A stretch of DNA of 64,000 bases from Desmodus rotundus (Eukaryota; Chordata; Mammalia; Chiroptera; Phyllostomidae): positions 15,506,934 through 15,570,933 of the forward strand of contig NC_071398.1 in the NCBI RefSeq assembly GCF_022682495.2. The letters are read 5' to 3'. Numbering within the stretch: position 1 is the stretch's first letter; every line of letters starts with the position of its first letter. Below, in pieces: positions 1 to 12,302 of the stretch. Under the pieces are notes generated by a model that did no database searches, was not told where the DNA came from, and saw only the letters and a list, made by a program, of their open reading frames with translations. The translations under genes were made by a program, and so were the position numbers.

Positions 1-1410
1 TGAGGAGGGAACCTGGCCTGTGGTGGCCTGAGGTGGCCCGAGCTGGCGTCTCTAAGGCAGATGTGGCCAGCCATCACCTCGTTCTCCAGAAGCCACCAGA
101 AAGCTGGTTATTCACTTCTCCTGACCAGAAATAAATGCATCAGACACACATTCTCGGGCAATCTCGAGGGTTGCAAACACAAAATTACCCCATAAATCAC
201 TTTCGTTTCCTTTCCTCAGTTTAAAGTTGGGGTTTTCTGTTCACATTAGTTACATTCAAATTGGGCAGTAATGACTATTCTTAAAATAGAACGTCCATAT
301 TACCAAGTTTAGAAAGAAAAACCACCTAGGAATGAGAAAATGTGGGCACATGAGAAACGCCACTCCCTCAGCCACAGAGCCTTTCAGGAGCCCGGCGGGG
401 AGCGCCCGCCACGCGGGGTTTGTGGCAGAGCACAGCACGGCGGGCGGGCCGTGTCTGCGGTCGCTTTTCACTCTGTTCCCGGCACCAGGTCAAGGAAGCC
501 TTTGACGTTCCTGGCCAGGAGCTCTGGGGGCGTGCCAACCTCTAATTACATTTCTGTTTTTAAATATTGATAAACAGCCCTTCTGTTGGTTCAAACGTGT
601 TTTTAAACACCGGGTCTGTAGTTGTTGGCTCTGAACAAAGAGAACAGAGCCCCTCCCTGCGCCTCCCTGGACTCTCATTCACACACCGAAGGAATGAACT
701 GTCCCTCTGGGTGGGGGTGCGAGGAGGTCACTTCAGGATTCAAAGTCCGGCCTGGCTAGGCTGCAGGCTGAGGCCCTGCTCTCCCCAGACGGGACTTCTG
801 GCCTCTGCTACTGCCAGGGCTCCTCCTACTCTGGGTTCTGGCTGGAGGTGCGGGAGTGAGGCGGGAGAGGCCACTGCCCCGTGGCACATCTGGCCACCGC
901 CTTGCTTCGCGTGTGGATGTCAGTCCCTGGCCCCACAGGCTTTGGGTGTAAACAGCACAACACTGGTGTCCTCCACCCCCCCCCCCCACAACTGCTACCT
1001 GGGATGGAGGGAGGCGGGACTGGAGGGGACCCCTTCTAGTAGGGCCACAGGGTCCAGTGGAGCCAAGTGTCATCCATCCCACCATGGGGACACTGACACG
1101 GAAAGATGCTCCAGGCCCAGGCTCCCCTAGAAGCAGTGGTCCATAGCGTAGGGGGCGGTGGTGGTCCCCGTTCCCCTGGGAGGACTTGGAACCCAGTCAG
1201 TCGTCGTTTGCCTGGAGTGCCGGGTAACCATGCTCCACACAGTTTCCATAGAGACGGCGTCCAGAGTGCAGCACCTCGTTACAAACTGCTGCATCGGTGA
1301 TGTCCATGGTACTCTGAAGCCCTTGGCTCCATGGAGCTAAGGCCAAGTTCCTGATGTCATCACACCTCCCCGCTCTACACCACGGCGGTGTGCCTGCTCT
1401 TGTCTTCACC
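1..1410. other. Unique non-coding stretch with a small CpG cluster
   Basis: No gene, splice-flanked exon or interspersed repeat is recognisable here. The open frames overlap on both strands and show no protein-like composition. The only marked signals are a short CpG-dense patch at about 391-474 (about 12 CpG in 85 bp) and a 12-base C run at 976-987. It is probably intron or intergenic DNA. Confidence 0.5.
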
Positions 1411-1414
1411 ATCT

Positions 1415-1545
1415 ACAGAGGAGGCAACTGAGGCCCAAAGAGGTAAAGCTTGTCACCCAAGATCACAGTGGAGGAGCTGGGATTTGAGCCCAGGTCCATC
1501 TAACTCTGAAACTAGAGATCTTCTCGATCCACTCTGCCACAGGGC
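1415..1545 (-). repeat. MIR SINE fragment
   Basis: The plus strand reads as the reverse complement of MIR: GAGGAGGCAACTGAGGCCCA, then a degenerate AGGTAAAGCTTGTCACCCAA, then GGATTTGAGCCCAGGTCC. These are the conserved core blocks of the mammalian-wide tRNA-derived SINE. It is ancient and diverged. Confidence 0.8.
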
Positions 1546-3139
1546 CTCCAGGTCCCACTTCCTGCATTTGGCAAGTGGCCACTGGAAGGGGCCACCCTCA
1601 AACACATGCATCAGGGGTGCTGCAGCCCCGGGCAAGGGCCAAAGGCTCTGTAGTGGTGGCAGCAGCCATGGTGCTTGTCACTGAGTCCTGGGTGGTTCTG
1701 CTGGGGTGTCCCTTTTAGTCAGGGGGCCATGCTGGCATGACCCATTTGGGCTCTAAATTTAAGAGGTAATTATGGGCCAGCTTGGTGACCATCAGGCCCT
1801 TTTGCTACATCCTAGGAAATGGCCCTAACCCTGTTACATGGTAAATCAGACATAATCAGCTCCTAATTTAATATGGTGGCTCCGAGTAACATTTATCAAG
1901 ATACAGACACTGGTCCAAGGAGTTAGATAAGAGTGGTAGTTGGATTAGACTCAGACAAAAATCGACCTGCACTTTCTAACAGTTTAAAATAAATTAGTGG
2001 AAGAGACGAACTTTTTCAGTACCGTATTGTGTAGATGCGCAGGCTCTTGTGTTGCAGGCGCAGACTAGGGGCATCTTTCAGACTGACCAGGTGCGCCCCT
2101 GCAGCCTCACCCTGCCATGGCTCACCCTCCAAACCCTGACAGAGGTGCTTAGATCCCTGGAACGCTGCTGTGTCCCGGCTGAACCTGGGAGACTTGGGAC
2201 GCCCTTGCTGCCGTTCTGCGCCCGAGGGTGGTAAAACACTCAGCTACCTCGCTCATGTACATGACCAGCTGAGTGGGAAAGACGTTCTCTTCTGGCTGGT
2301 GGTTTGGGAGTCACATAGGCCAAGTAATAATCATATTATTGGGTGATTGTGATTAACCTGTTACTTTTGAATTGGATCAAATTTCTGTCCTGGTCTCCTT
2401 CTCACGGCCCGTCCAGCTGACCAACAGCGATCCCAGGCCCATACCAGACACTTCTCTGCAGACTCACCATGGCCACGAGGAGCCGACAACGCTCCAGAGA
2501 TTCCTCCCCACCCCAGCATCCCTTGGCTGTAGGAGCCTGCCTTGTGGTCCTCCCTGCAAGCTCTGGCACCCCTTCACCTAGACCAGGGCTGGCTAGGGGC
2601 CTTCCTCTGATCCAGAGAACAAAAATCATGGATGGGAGCTGTGTCTCGGTGCTAAGATGGTTCTGCCATGCACACCTGTCACAATCCGAGGACAAACTTT
2701 AGGCTGGAATTGTGACTCAGCCCAGCGTGTCATCTGGGCACCAGCTGTAGGGCAGGGCCCACATGGGGTCAGTGGGGGCCTGTGGTGGAAGGTGTGGGGT
2801 GTACTTGCAATGGTCTGACTGTTACACGGCACTGTGGGGGCTGTGAGTGAGTGTCGAAGGCCCTGGCCTGTCGGAACCTTTCCTGACTAGATGCTGGTGT
2901 CTCAGTTGGGAATGCCAGCCCCAGCTAGGATGCAATTCCCCTAGGAAGTCAGTGTGTGCTGAATTAAGAGCCTTCCAGGAAGATGCTGAGAAGGGCAAAA
3001 ACGGCTCATCAGGCCCCAGACAAACTCTGCTGATTTGCTGGCGAGGAGGCTTTGTTCCAGCCACGATGATGAGTTAGTGCTGCCTCTTGAGGCTGGAGAG
3101 TGGATTTGTAGCCTCCGTATCAGGGTGCAGTACACCAAG
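1546..3139. other. Unique non-coding stretch
   Basis: No gene or clear repeat is seen. The 1,730-2,030 part is AT-rich with several homeodomain-type TAATTA/AATTA cores. It reads like conserved non-coding DNA rather than decayed repeat, but no comparison is available. Confidence 0.4.
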
Positions 3140-3475
3140 CGCCATGCCCCTCCCACCCCAGGGCCTTTGCTTCTGCTGTACCTTGAACGCCCACATGGCT
3201 CACTTCTTTACTTTATTCAGGTCACTACTCAAATGTCACCTCCTTGGAAGAGTCTGTATCGTCCTGTACAGAATAACACCCTCTTTCATTACCCTCTCCC
3301 TTTAACCCGTTCCATTTTCCTTTCTAAAGCATCGCCACTTAACACGGTTTGCATTTGTCTTGTCTTTCTGCCTCCACTAGAAGGCACAGCCCCATGAAGG
3401 CAGCGATCACGTCTGTGTGTTCACTTTGGATCTGGGATGCCCTGATGGCACCTGGCTCGGAGGAGATGGAGACAC
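3140..3475 (+). repeat. L2 LINE, 3' part
   Basis: The sequence runs through recognisable L2 3' blocks in order: CAGGGCCTTTGCTTCTGCTG, a CTCAAATGTCACCTCCTTGG block, and an ACTAGAAGGCACAGCCCCATGA block matching the L2 'actagaatgtaagctccatga' segment. It is an ancient inactive fragment. Short open frames over it are L2 debris. Confidence 0.75.
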
Positions 3476-3479
3476 CGGT

Positions 3480-5215
3480 ACAAATGGTTGCGGGCTGGAA
3501 CTGACCTCCCAGTAAAGGAAAGTGTCCTGGCCTCGCCACCACCTCCATCTTCATTCCCGCCTGAAAACACAAAGACAGAGCCACTAGCCTGGAGGAAAGG
3601 TACTTCCTGGTGTCAAGAAGGCTGGTTTAATCAGTTAAGACCAAACATGAGTTCTCAACATCCAGGGGTTTTTATTCTTTTCTTCTAATCATTACTGATG
3701 ATGGTGGGATCTGTGACCATTTGGGAAGTGGATTTGGTGTGGTTAATTTCTTTCCTAGCCTAATTCTCGAAGGAAACAAAAGTTTGAAGTGAATGGACTT
3801 GCTGATGCTTGATTGCTTGTGTGATAATTTACCCCAGCTCCTTTCAAAACCAGGGCTGGGCATCATACCCTGAAGAATACCCCGTCCCATCTTCCTATAA
3901 CAGAGGAGAGAATGTCCCCATTCTCTCGTGACAGCACTTACTGAGTGCCCGTGACTAGGGGGGTGACAAAGGAGTCAGAAGGGCCAGAGCTCTTAAGAAA
4001 AGCGTCTGAAAGCTCATGCACTTCATCTGCAGGGAGCACCCGCCTCCTGGGGAGGCTGCGGCATGGCCGGGCTGGCGGGCAGCATTAGAACGCCTTGCCT
4101 GGTTTCTCTGTTCTCTCCTCCAGTCCCCACAGCTCAGAAAATGCAAGGGTGAGCATGAGGGGGGTGGGGCAGGAGGAGGGTCTGGCAAGGAACCTACGAT
4201 GGCAGGATTGCATGGACAAGTCAGAGTCCCTCAGGGAGGGGTGCCCCTAGACCACCTGCTGCCGAGGCTGTCGCCCCCAGAGGCTTTCGTGTTGGCAACG
4301 CAGCGCATACAGAATCTGGTGTCACAACAGGCTGAAACACTGTTTCCAAGAATATAACTTAGAAGAGCAAGCTTTCCACAGGAAGTGGAGATGAAAAGGT
4401 ACCGGTACTTGACAAGGCCACACCAGCGACTTGGAACACTGTGTGGGAGACCTCATTCTTGGCAACGCCAGAGGCGGGGCAGCCCCGAGTTTCCTCTGTT
4501 ACTCTCGTCACGTGTCCAGACTTCCAGGGCCCCGTGGGCCAGGCTGGGGTGGAAGCTGGCTCTTAGGCTGACGTTTGGTAACTCTCAGAAAATGGAATTT
4601 TCCTCTTCTGCTGATTTGACTTTTAACTTTGGGGAAGTATCTTTTGTGGAATCTCGCATTCGGACGAAGACCCATTTCTGAGGTACTATGCGTGGGTGGG
4701 GACGCAGCGTTTCTTTCCCCACGGCAGATGTATGGATGAGGTTTTGGGGTCACAATCTCGGGACACGCAGCTGCCCTGCATCTTCTGTCCTGCTGGCCTG
4801 GACTGCACGGTTCTCACGACCCCGTCGGCTGTCCGGCCAGGTGTCATTAAGGGAGGTGCACAGCACCCTCCTGTCTGGGAGGCCTTGTGGGCCTCTCCCA
4901 GCATGCATCTAGCTACACGCAGAGGAAGACGGTGAATTGGGGTAAAACATGTGGCCCGGAAGCCCTTTTCCTCTTTTATAAGTGTAAACGTGGCACGGGC
5001 CCTAGAAGAACGCCCGCTCGGCCACACGATGGCAGCCCCCCCACCTCGAGGCATGGCCTTGTCACAAACCCTCGCCTCACTCCCCCTCCTCGATGGGGAC
5101 TCTTCAGAGGCTGATGTGGGCACATGATCCTCTTCCAGCCCGGCCTCACCCCTGAGAGTAGAAATCCAGAGTCATCCTCTGCTCTCAACCCAAGACTTAA
5201 TAACAACGCACACAG
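3480..5215. other. Unique non-coding stretch
   Basis: Moderately GC-rich DNA with scattered CpG at 4.4-5.1 kb. I see no exon with matched splice sites and no classifiable repeat. Confidence 0.4.
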
Positions 5216-5219
5216 GGGG

Positions 5220-5390
5220 AGCACAACCTTCAGGCCGGACACAGTGCTGAGTGCTTTGCCTCCCTCCAGCCTCCACCCTGAGGCTTAATGAAGGTCTGAG
5301 AAGACCCCCGCAGTCACCGCGTTGGCCCTTGGTCAGCAGCAGAGCAGGGACCGGAAGCCCCTCAGATCTGACTCTGTGTTCTGGCCTGTG
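5220..5390 (-). repeat. MIR-like fragment (diverged)
   Basis: It has the order of a reverse-complement MIR: an ACAGTGCTGAGTGCTTTGCC block, a GAGGCTTAATGAAGGTCTGA block, then AGCAGAGCAGGGACCGGAAG in place of the usual 'gcagagccgggattcgaac'. The 3' end reads TCTGACTCTGTGTTCT. Similarity is weak but collinear. Confidence 0.5.
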
Positions 5391-6231
5391 TTCTTTGCCG
5401 TTCTTCCGTGGAGCCTGTTGGGTGATTCATTTCTCTTCTCTACCCAGAGACAATGAGGCGTAAACCAGAATAAAAGGGGGCTATTATGATATCACTATTT
5501 GCCGTTTATCTAAATTAGTTAATAAATCATGGAGCTGCTTGAAACAATATATATGTCAACCTCCTGAGTATCTAGTTATCGCTTAATGCCATTTGATGGT
5601 GCCTCTGGTATAATTAACACTTTCGCCTAGCAAATATGATATTTCTGTGAAATGGAAAAGTGAACGAGAAAATAAATCTCACCCCCCCTCCTCTTCCTTG
5701 GGGACAGGGCCACAGGCCCGTGGCAGCAGTCAGCTGCGATGGTTTGGGCTGGGAGGTGGATGAACAAGCCTTCCCAGCCCTCTTCCTGCCAGGACGGTGC
5801 CCAGGGAATGGGGAAGCCTGTCGCCACAGTAGCAGCAAGCCCAGCTGAGAGATGCTCACCAGCCCCAAATAACTTTGTGCCCATTCATCAGCCTCAGCAC
5901 ACTTGGGCATCTGCCATTGGCACCTCCAGATGTTTGCCTGTATCAGATGTTGATGCGGCTCAGTGTTTTCACTGAGAGCCTCGTAAAAAGCTCTAGCTGG
6001 TTGGGGATGCTTATTGTTCATTTTATTTGAGTTCTTTATCATGTGCAAAATGTTCCAGGCACCATTAGGAGACACAAAAGACTCAGAAAACACAGTTTCA
6101 GGGGGCGGAAGCTCACCGAAGCGTGGAGGAGACACGGCCACATGGACATTTACAAACATTTGCTAAACACAATCAGCTGGTAGAAATGAAAGGCACTCAC
6201 AGCGGCAGAACATCAGGGCATGAGATGGTGC

Positions 6232-6277
6232 GGGGGGGTGGGGGGGTGCGGGCAGCAGCGGTGGTGGGGGAGGGGAG
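6232..6277 (+). repeat. G-rich tract, quadruplex-forming potential
   Basis: Runs of seven, six, three, five and four G occur within 46 bases on the plus strand, separated by loops of 1-15 bases. That satisfies the usual G3+ x4 pattern. Confidence 0.8.
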
Positions 6278-7302
6278 ACTGAGGATTTAATGCTAGCTGG
6301 AGGGAAGCTTCTAAAATCAGATGGGTGTTCCAGGCTATTTGCTCATTGATGTGGCCTTCAGATTAATTCTCAGGGAGATGGGGGCTTGGGGGCCAGACAT
6401 GGATTGAGAAAGATCAAAGGGGACATTCAAAGTATAGGTTCAGGCACATGGTAATTATTGCTTAGCCATAAATGTAGTTTGGAGAGATGCATTGATTCAC
6501 ATAGAGGTTGCTAAGGGCATTTAAGGGAAAATAAAACATCAGTCATGAGACCTGTTCCCATCAATTTGCCAAATTCGTGTCTGGGGCAGCATGATGGAAG
6601 TGAGGGGAACCCTCCTCGTTGGCGCAAATTAAAGGAAGCTATCTTCCTGGGACAAGGACGATTTAAATGATCAATAATCTCTTTTGAAAGCATTTTGAGA
6701 GCATTCCTTTTTAAAATTGACTTCATTTATTCTCCCCCTTTTACAGAAATATTTCTGAATGTTTATAAAAGATATGACAGTCAGATTATTAAAATAGAAA
6801 TGAGAAATTAGAACCTGGTCAGAAAAGAGAATACAAATTTTCTAAATACAATGGCTAGCCTTACTGCTGTGACCAAACTTTAAATTTAGCTCTGAGCTTC
6901 CTGTAATCCAAGGTGAAAAGGGAAACATAATTACATAGGTTGAGCTACTGAAATGGACAAAGTATATCCATTCATGAGTATTTAATTATTTGTGGTTTTA
7001 CAAAAGGAAGGGAGGCAGAGGAATCTTCTGGGGAAATGGGGGAGAGGTTTTTTAAATATTTAGAAAGGAAAAGATAGATTTTGAATTTTTTTTTTTTTGT
7101 AAGAGGCAAAGCCTGGGCAACAATGACGGACACATCCACTACGATCTGGGTGAAACTGGGGTGGCCCTGATTCCCTCAGATTATTGCCGAATGAGTCACT
7201 TCCAGCGGTGAGCAAGCCAAGGCCACGGACCAGGGCCCAGGCATTCAGTGTCCTCGGGTGTTCTGTTTCTCTGGTCTGCCTGACGGCACCTGGTACATTT
7301 TG

Positions 7303-7318
7303 CACACACACACACACA
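7303..7318 (+). repeat. Short (CA)n microsatellite
   Basis: Eight CA units are followed by an A run. It is a simple repeat of the size common in mammalian introns. Confidence 0.9.
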
Positions 7319-8234
7319 AAAAGAACTCAGCTGTGGTTCTGTCTCCCCTGGCTTGAGAACTCGGGAGAGTAAGGACACATTCTCAGCGTCCTGGGTGTCT
7401 GCCTGCTACCAGTAGTGCTGGATGATAACAGCTCACAGACTAACAATGGGAAAAATATCCATAAAATGGCAAATACCAGTTGCACCTTCATGGAAGCAAA
7501 TTTGGAGCTCTCGATGACAACAATGAAATCTGCCAGTTTTTTCGACGGAGAGCTCCTGGAGGAACCTGCCCAGGGAAGGTGGACAGTTAGGAAGCACTGC
7601 ATGAAATAAGTACAGTTGTGACGTTGGAATTCTTTTTAGAAGGACCTGGCATGGCCCTTCTGATGGAGTGGGCAGTGTCAGGTGTCACAGGGACCTTGAG
7701 GGTGGTAGGTGGGCCCTGGAGGGGCGGCGGGGAGGGAGGGTGGCGGGGGAGTGACCTTCAATGAGAATGCTGACCTGTCCTCCCAGCGTGCTTCAGGGTG
7801 GGACTGGAGCAGGCACTGCACTTCCCCAGCAGCTTTGCAGTTGCCTTTTATCCTCAGCCTCTCAGTGCAGATTCCTGTGCTGCTTGCTCTAAAGATCCCT
7901 TGTGTTTCATTCACCATTTTGTTAGAACACTCTCTAGCGGGCTCGTTTGGGCCCCTGCAGAGGATGCCTTTCCTGAGAAATGGAGCTCTGGGCCCAGGTG
8001 GGTAGGATCTCAGGGAGGCTCCTGAGGTCGGGGATGCTGGCAGTGGGGTGCAGTGAGGGCAGAGGGCCAGGAGCCTGACACCGAGCCCCCAGGAGGAGGG
8101 ACACATTTGCAAACAAGACATCACATGTCACTGCAGCTAAGGTAGGGCCATGTGGGTCCCTCCTGTCTGACCTAAGCTGAGTCTGCATTGGAGGAGTTAC
8201 GTTTGCAGTGAGAACAGAGCGGCAGCAGCTCTAA

Positions 8235-8345
8235 TGCCTGGTGAGAGGCTTTGGGTAAGTGAGGTTTCCTCCCTGGGCCTCAGTTTTATTCATCTCCGAA
8301 GTAGGATTGGAACAGTTTCTTAGTAACACCAAAGCAGGGTGCCCT
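8235..8345 (+). repeat. MIR SINE fragment
   Basis: Sense MIR blocks: TTGGGTAAGTGAGGTTTCCT followed by GGGCCTCAGTTTTATTCATC, matching 'ttgggcaagttacttaacctctctgggcctcagtttcctcatc'. It is truncated on both sides. Confidence 0.65.
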
Positions 8346-9207
8346 GAGGGTAAAATGCACACTTTGGGTCACAGAGCCTGGCTCTGAGCTGGTGATGGGT
8401 GTGGTCAGATCACTGAGCTTCACGTTGTGCCCCGGAGGCTGAAGGGCCCACCAGCTCCTTCTCCCACCTTGACACAGGTTTTACACCCACAGGGGAGGAA
8501 GCTGAGCTTAGTCACCCACTCGAACAAGCCTCCCTGACCCTGTGTGAGAAGTGGGGCATCCGGACAAGTCCTGCCTGTCCCCTGAGGGTTGTTAGGATCA
8601 AGTGCTGGGAAGGCTCTGAAGAGGCTCCCAACCCCCCAACTCAGCTTCCGGAGGAGTGATGACTTAGTACTCAGAGGGCTCATAGCTCAGCACCCTGTGA
8701 CCGCTGCCAAGTCCCACAGGTGATCAAACCACCTAACACCAAACATGCATAAGGGTTAAGATCAGAAAACTCAACAGTTGTCCAGCCTCATCTACCTCCC
8801 AAAACATAGCTGGAATCACAGAAATAAACAGAAAGCACCTCTGAACGGTCGAAATGAGTGCCACGGCAGCTCCCACACCGGCTCGCTCGGTTTCGTAAGG
8901 AGGGACCCTGAAGCCCTCGCTCAGAGCCAACCTGCTTTCACTGAGCACACATTTCTGACAAACGTTGTAACTTGGTTTCAATTTAAACAAAAACCAAACC
9001 CAAGAGGAAAAGCGCAAAGTAAGCGTCTCTGCAAATCTTACATGTGAGAGCGTCATGGTCAGAAATCGGCCTGGCCACGCTCCCAGTGCCCACTCAAGAC
9101 CGATATTCTGTGATTGCCATAGTGTCAATAGGACCCCCCTCCCCACCCCCCAGTTATGAAGACACGGTGAGATAATACTCCCTCTGGTGCTGAAGAAGGC
9201 AGGACCG

Positions 9208-9420
9208 CCCTGGCTGGTGTGGCTCAGTGGACTGAGCGCCAGCCTGGGAACCAAGGGGTCGCTCTTTCAGTTCCCAGTCAGGGCACATGCCTGGGTTGCA
9301 GGCTGAGCCCCTCACTGGGGGCGTGTGAAAGGCAATCACACATTGATGTTCTCTCCCTCTCTTTCTCCCTCCCTTGCCCTTTCTCTAAAATAAATAAGTA
9401 AAATCTTAAAAAAAAAAAAA
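9208..9420 (+). mobile_element. Ves SINE (tRNA-derived bat SINE), full length
   Basis: The head is CCCTGGCTGGTGTGGCTCAG with an intact pol III A box (TGGCTCAGTGG). The B box region is mutated (CTTTCAGTTCC). The family body GGGCACATGCCTGGGTTGCA follows, then the CT-rich 3' domain, an AATAAATAAGTAAAATC block and an A tail. Orientation is set by the 3' A tail. This family is a marker of yangochiropteran bats. The short open frames on both strands here are SINE-derived and not genes. Confidence 0.95.
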
Positions 9421-9489
9421 GTTAGGGCTGTGAATGGTGCATGTCAGGAAGTTGTGCTGAAAAATTCCAGCTCTTGAAGAGGGAACGGA

Positions 9490-9650
9490 ACCATATTTAT
9501 TGAGCATCCACTATATACTCACAATCTTAAGTATATGAACCTCCTAGTAATCCTACAAGGAACTGTTATCTTTCTGGTTTTATAGGAAAAGAAAAACAGC
9601 CTTGGAGAGCTGAAGTGATTTGTCCCAGATCACACTGCGGAACCTTGTTC
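9490..9650 (-). repeat. MIR SINE
   Basis: Reverse-complement MIR layout: TTTATTGAGCATCCACTATA, then CTCCTAGTAATCCTACAAGG, then a GGTTTTATAGGAAAAGAAAAA block and a TTTGTCCCAGATCACACTGC block. Confidence 0.75.
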
Positions 9651-10329
9651 GACGGCGCCCCCTGCTTCCCTCCAGTTCCCTCCAGGGCAGTGCCTGTGTG
9701 CCAGGCCTGCTCCCTGACCACAGGTGGATCCACTGGCCCGAGCTCAGGTGGTGCCCGCGAGGGCGGTGGTGAAGCTCCCACCGATCCATCAGCTCACGGT
9801 GGGCCCCAAGCTCCTGCACTGGCCTTCACAGTTTTGGCAACTCCGAGGGCTGGGGGTCGGGGTACGAACCCCACTCTGCTTCTGAACCCAGGATGCAGCG
9901 CCCCTCTTCTTGCGAGTAGACCTTGGGCAGCGCAGTCCTCACAGCTGGAAGACAAACAGCTGCGAGAGCCCCATCACGGGGTTAGTTTTGTGAACCCCAT
10001 CTTCCAGGTGAAGTTACTCCTGGTGACAGGCTGTTTTTTATTCTATAATCATTAAGAGAAATACACCCATTTCAGTTTATTCAAAACAGTGGCAAATCAT
10101 TGAGGCTTTCCCTATGTAAAGGTCAAACTATTCAAAGGTAAGTGGACCCGCAGAAATCCAGACTAGTCATCAGAATGTGGCACTGTATTATAGTGGATCC
10201 AAAAAAGGACTTATTCCTTCGTTGGAAACAGCTCATAATAATCCCCTCTGTTCTTCCTAACATGTGTTAAATTCCTGTTTTCAGGTTCAAGGACACGAAG
10301 TAAGTGGCTTTTCCATGGGCAGCGTTGTG

Positions 10330-10450
10330 CAGACAGGGTCCTGGGTCAGAATCTCTCAGTTGCTGTCATACACCAGGTGTGACACTGGAGCAAGTGTCCT
10401 CACCTTTCTGAGCCTCAGTTCCCTATCCTGCAAAACGGGGAGATCCCTCT
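10330..10450 (+). repeat. MIR SINE fragment
   Basis: Sense MIR core: CCTGGGTCAGAATCTC, a GTGTGACACTGGAGCAAGTG block and TTTCTGAGCCTCAGTTCCCT in the correct order. Confidence 0.75.
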
Positions 10451-11399
10451 GTCTCCCAGCTGGGGAACTCCCCCAGCGCCCCCTCCATGACTTCCACCTG
10501 AGAGGCGGCCATTGAGGCCTGGTTTGGCTGGCTGGCCAGGCAGACTCTGAGGAGCGTGCTGGACCACAGCCCAGAGACAAACCCCCTGTGCTGGCCTAAC
10601 CCACCTCTGGCTCCTGGGTGTCCCAGGCAGCGAGGGCTCTGCTGCGCATGGGCCCGGGTGACCTGTGAAGGCCTTGCAGCTGGAAGGTAAACAAATAGCT
10701 GCCATATCCCCATCACGAGGACATTTAAAAGTGTACTTGGTAACTCAACTGCTTTTGTGAGGCTGCGAAAGTAATGGGGGCAGGATAGAGTAGTGTTTGA
10801 GAGCACAGCCCGGACAGTAAAATCCTTGCTCCCCTCTTTTTAGTTAAGAACTTGGAGAAAATCTTTAAGAGTGCTTTGGGAAGATAAGGAACACCTGGGG
10901 CCTCTCTTTAGCAAATCAAGGCTCCAAGTCTGCTCAGGTTTGCACGGCCTGCCTGTGGTGCAGGCCCAGCCTGCCTCTCTCCCCTCAGCCCACCCACTGG
11001 TGCATAGAGGAGGGGACTTGGGAGACGCAGGTCAGGTTTCCTGGCCGCAGTCCCTGGGCCTGGGAGCTGGCATTTGTTTCCTGATTGGGGTCCGAGTAGG
11101 AACAGAAGAAATGGCAAGTGCAAAAATCTGTCCGAGAGAGAGCATTGGCTCTTGGGTCGGGTCAACAGAGAGGAGCTGAGGGAGGCCGGCAGCAGAGGCA
11201 TCTCATTTGTGCCCCATGAATGTCACACGGGCTGCAGGAGGGGAAGGGCTCAGAGGCAGCAGGGCCAGGTTGGAGGTTGCCTTGGTTACCCAGGGACATG
11301 GTGGCAGGGATGCAGGAGAGGATGACTCTGGTAAAATACGGAGGTTAAGGGAGAGTGGGCCTGGGTACTTGGGTGGACGGTGAGGCCTCAATATGAAAT

Positions 11400-11790
11400 G
11401 AGACGGAGGGGCGGTGATAGGGATTCAGGCGTCTGTGGTGGGTCAGAGTTGGACAGGTAGCAACGGAGGTGGACAGGTCCATGAGGGCATGGGGCATGAA
11501 AGTGCACAGTTCGGGAGAGAATCAAGCCAAAATAGAGAAGTGGGTGAGGCCAGCACATGTGGACAAGACCCCACAAGGAGAGTGCAGGGTGGGCCAGGAA
11601 GAAGCTCCAGGAGTCGCTGACATTCCTGAGTTTGAGAAAACAGATCCATGGAGAAGCCTAAGGAGCCGGCAAAGAGGTGAGTGGGAGAGCATGGAGTCGG
11701 GGGACCGAGAGATGAGAGTTTTCAGGGGTGGGGGCAGCAGGGAGAACTGCCTTCATGGTTGGGCTCACAGCTGGGTGAACCTGTGAGCGA
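11400..11790 (-). repeat. L2 LINE ORF2-region fragment (degenerate)
   Basis: The AG-rich plus strand resembles the antisense of the L2 reverse-transcriptase ORF. It has stretches of the 'gaccagagagatgagag' and 'ggagccggcaaagaggtgag' type in the expected order. The plus-strand frame at 11,469-11,786 is therefore repeat-derived. Assignment is by overall similarity only. Confidence 0.4.
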
Positions 11791-12104
11791 CTGAGGGACT
11801 TGGCCAGATCAGCAATGCTGACGTGCGTGCCGTGGTTTCAGCCCACTCTGCAGGTTTGCAGGTGGTTTGTTCTCCTCAATGGAAGGCTCCAGGCGGGCTT
11901 CTTGGGGGTTTCTGGGAGACCTGTCTATGGAAACTATCTTACATCTTAAATTTTCTCCTTGCTAGGACCTTTTAAATTTAGGTAACCTGAAAAGTGTAAC
12001 CACAGGTACTGTGTTTATGTTATTTTAATCTTGACTTTTAAAAGTATTCACAGCAGACACTTATTTTAAACATCAACATGAAGCTCTGTTTTACTATCCT
12101 TTTC

Positions 12105-12302
12105 AAGGGGTGTCCAACCCGTGGCCCATGGGCTGCATGCGGCCCAGCATGGCTATGAACGAGGCCTGACACAAAATCATAAATTTACTTAAAACATGAT
12201 GAGATTTTTTTTGTGATTACACGTCACAATGTATTTACTGTGTGGCCAAGACAACTCTTCTTCCAGTGCGGCCCAGAGATGCCAAGAGGTTGGACACCCC
12301 TG
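12105..12302. mobile_element. Non-autonomous hAT (Charlie/MER30-like) DNA transposon
   Basis: A 198-bp element bounded by terminal inverted repeats: AGGGGTGTCCAA at the left and TTGGACACCCCT at the right. The interior keeps the hAT-Charlie hallmarks GGGCTGCATGCGGCCC, AACATGATGAGATTTTTTTT and GTGGCCAAGACAACTCTTCT. No transposase is encoded. An 8-bp target duplication is not evident, so age and mobility cannot be judged. Bats are known for recent hAT activity, but this family also occurs in other mammals. Confidence 0.85.

Larger units (their letters stand above)
5395..8230. other. Unique non-coding stretch with G-rich tract and CA repeat
   Basis: No gene is recognised. The 5,480-5,640 part is AT-rich with TTAGTTAATAA and TATAATTAA cores and could be a conserved non-coding element. 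A G-quadruplex-prone tract lies at 6,232-6,277 and a short CA repeat at 7,303-7,318. A possible L2-derived remnant at about 6,035-6,080 is too weak to call. Confidence 0.4.

Noticed and set aside
7303..7318. CA repeat as an array or CRISPR-like structure
   Set aside because: Simple dinucleotide microsatellite with no spacers. No CRISPR-like array occurs in the window.
9208..9300. tRNA-like A and B box sequence suggesting a tRNA gene
   Set aside because: It is the head of a Ves SINE with CT-rich 3' domain and A tail. The same holds for the other six copies.
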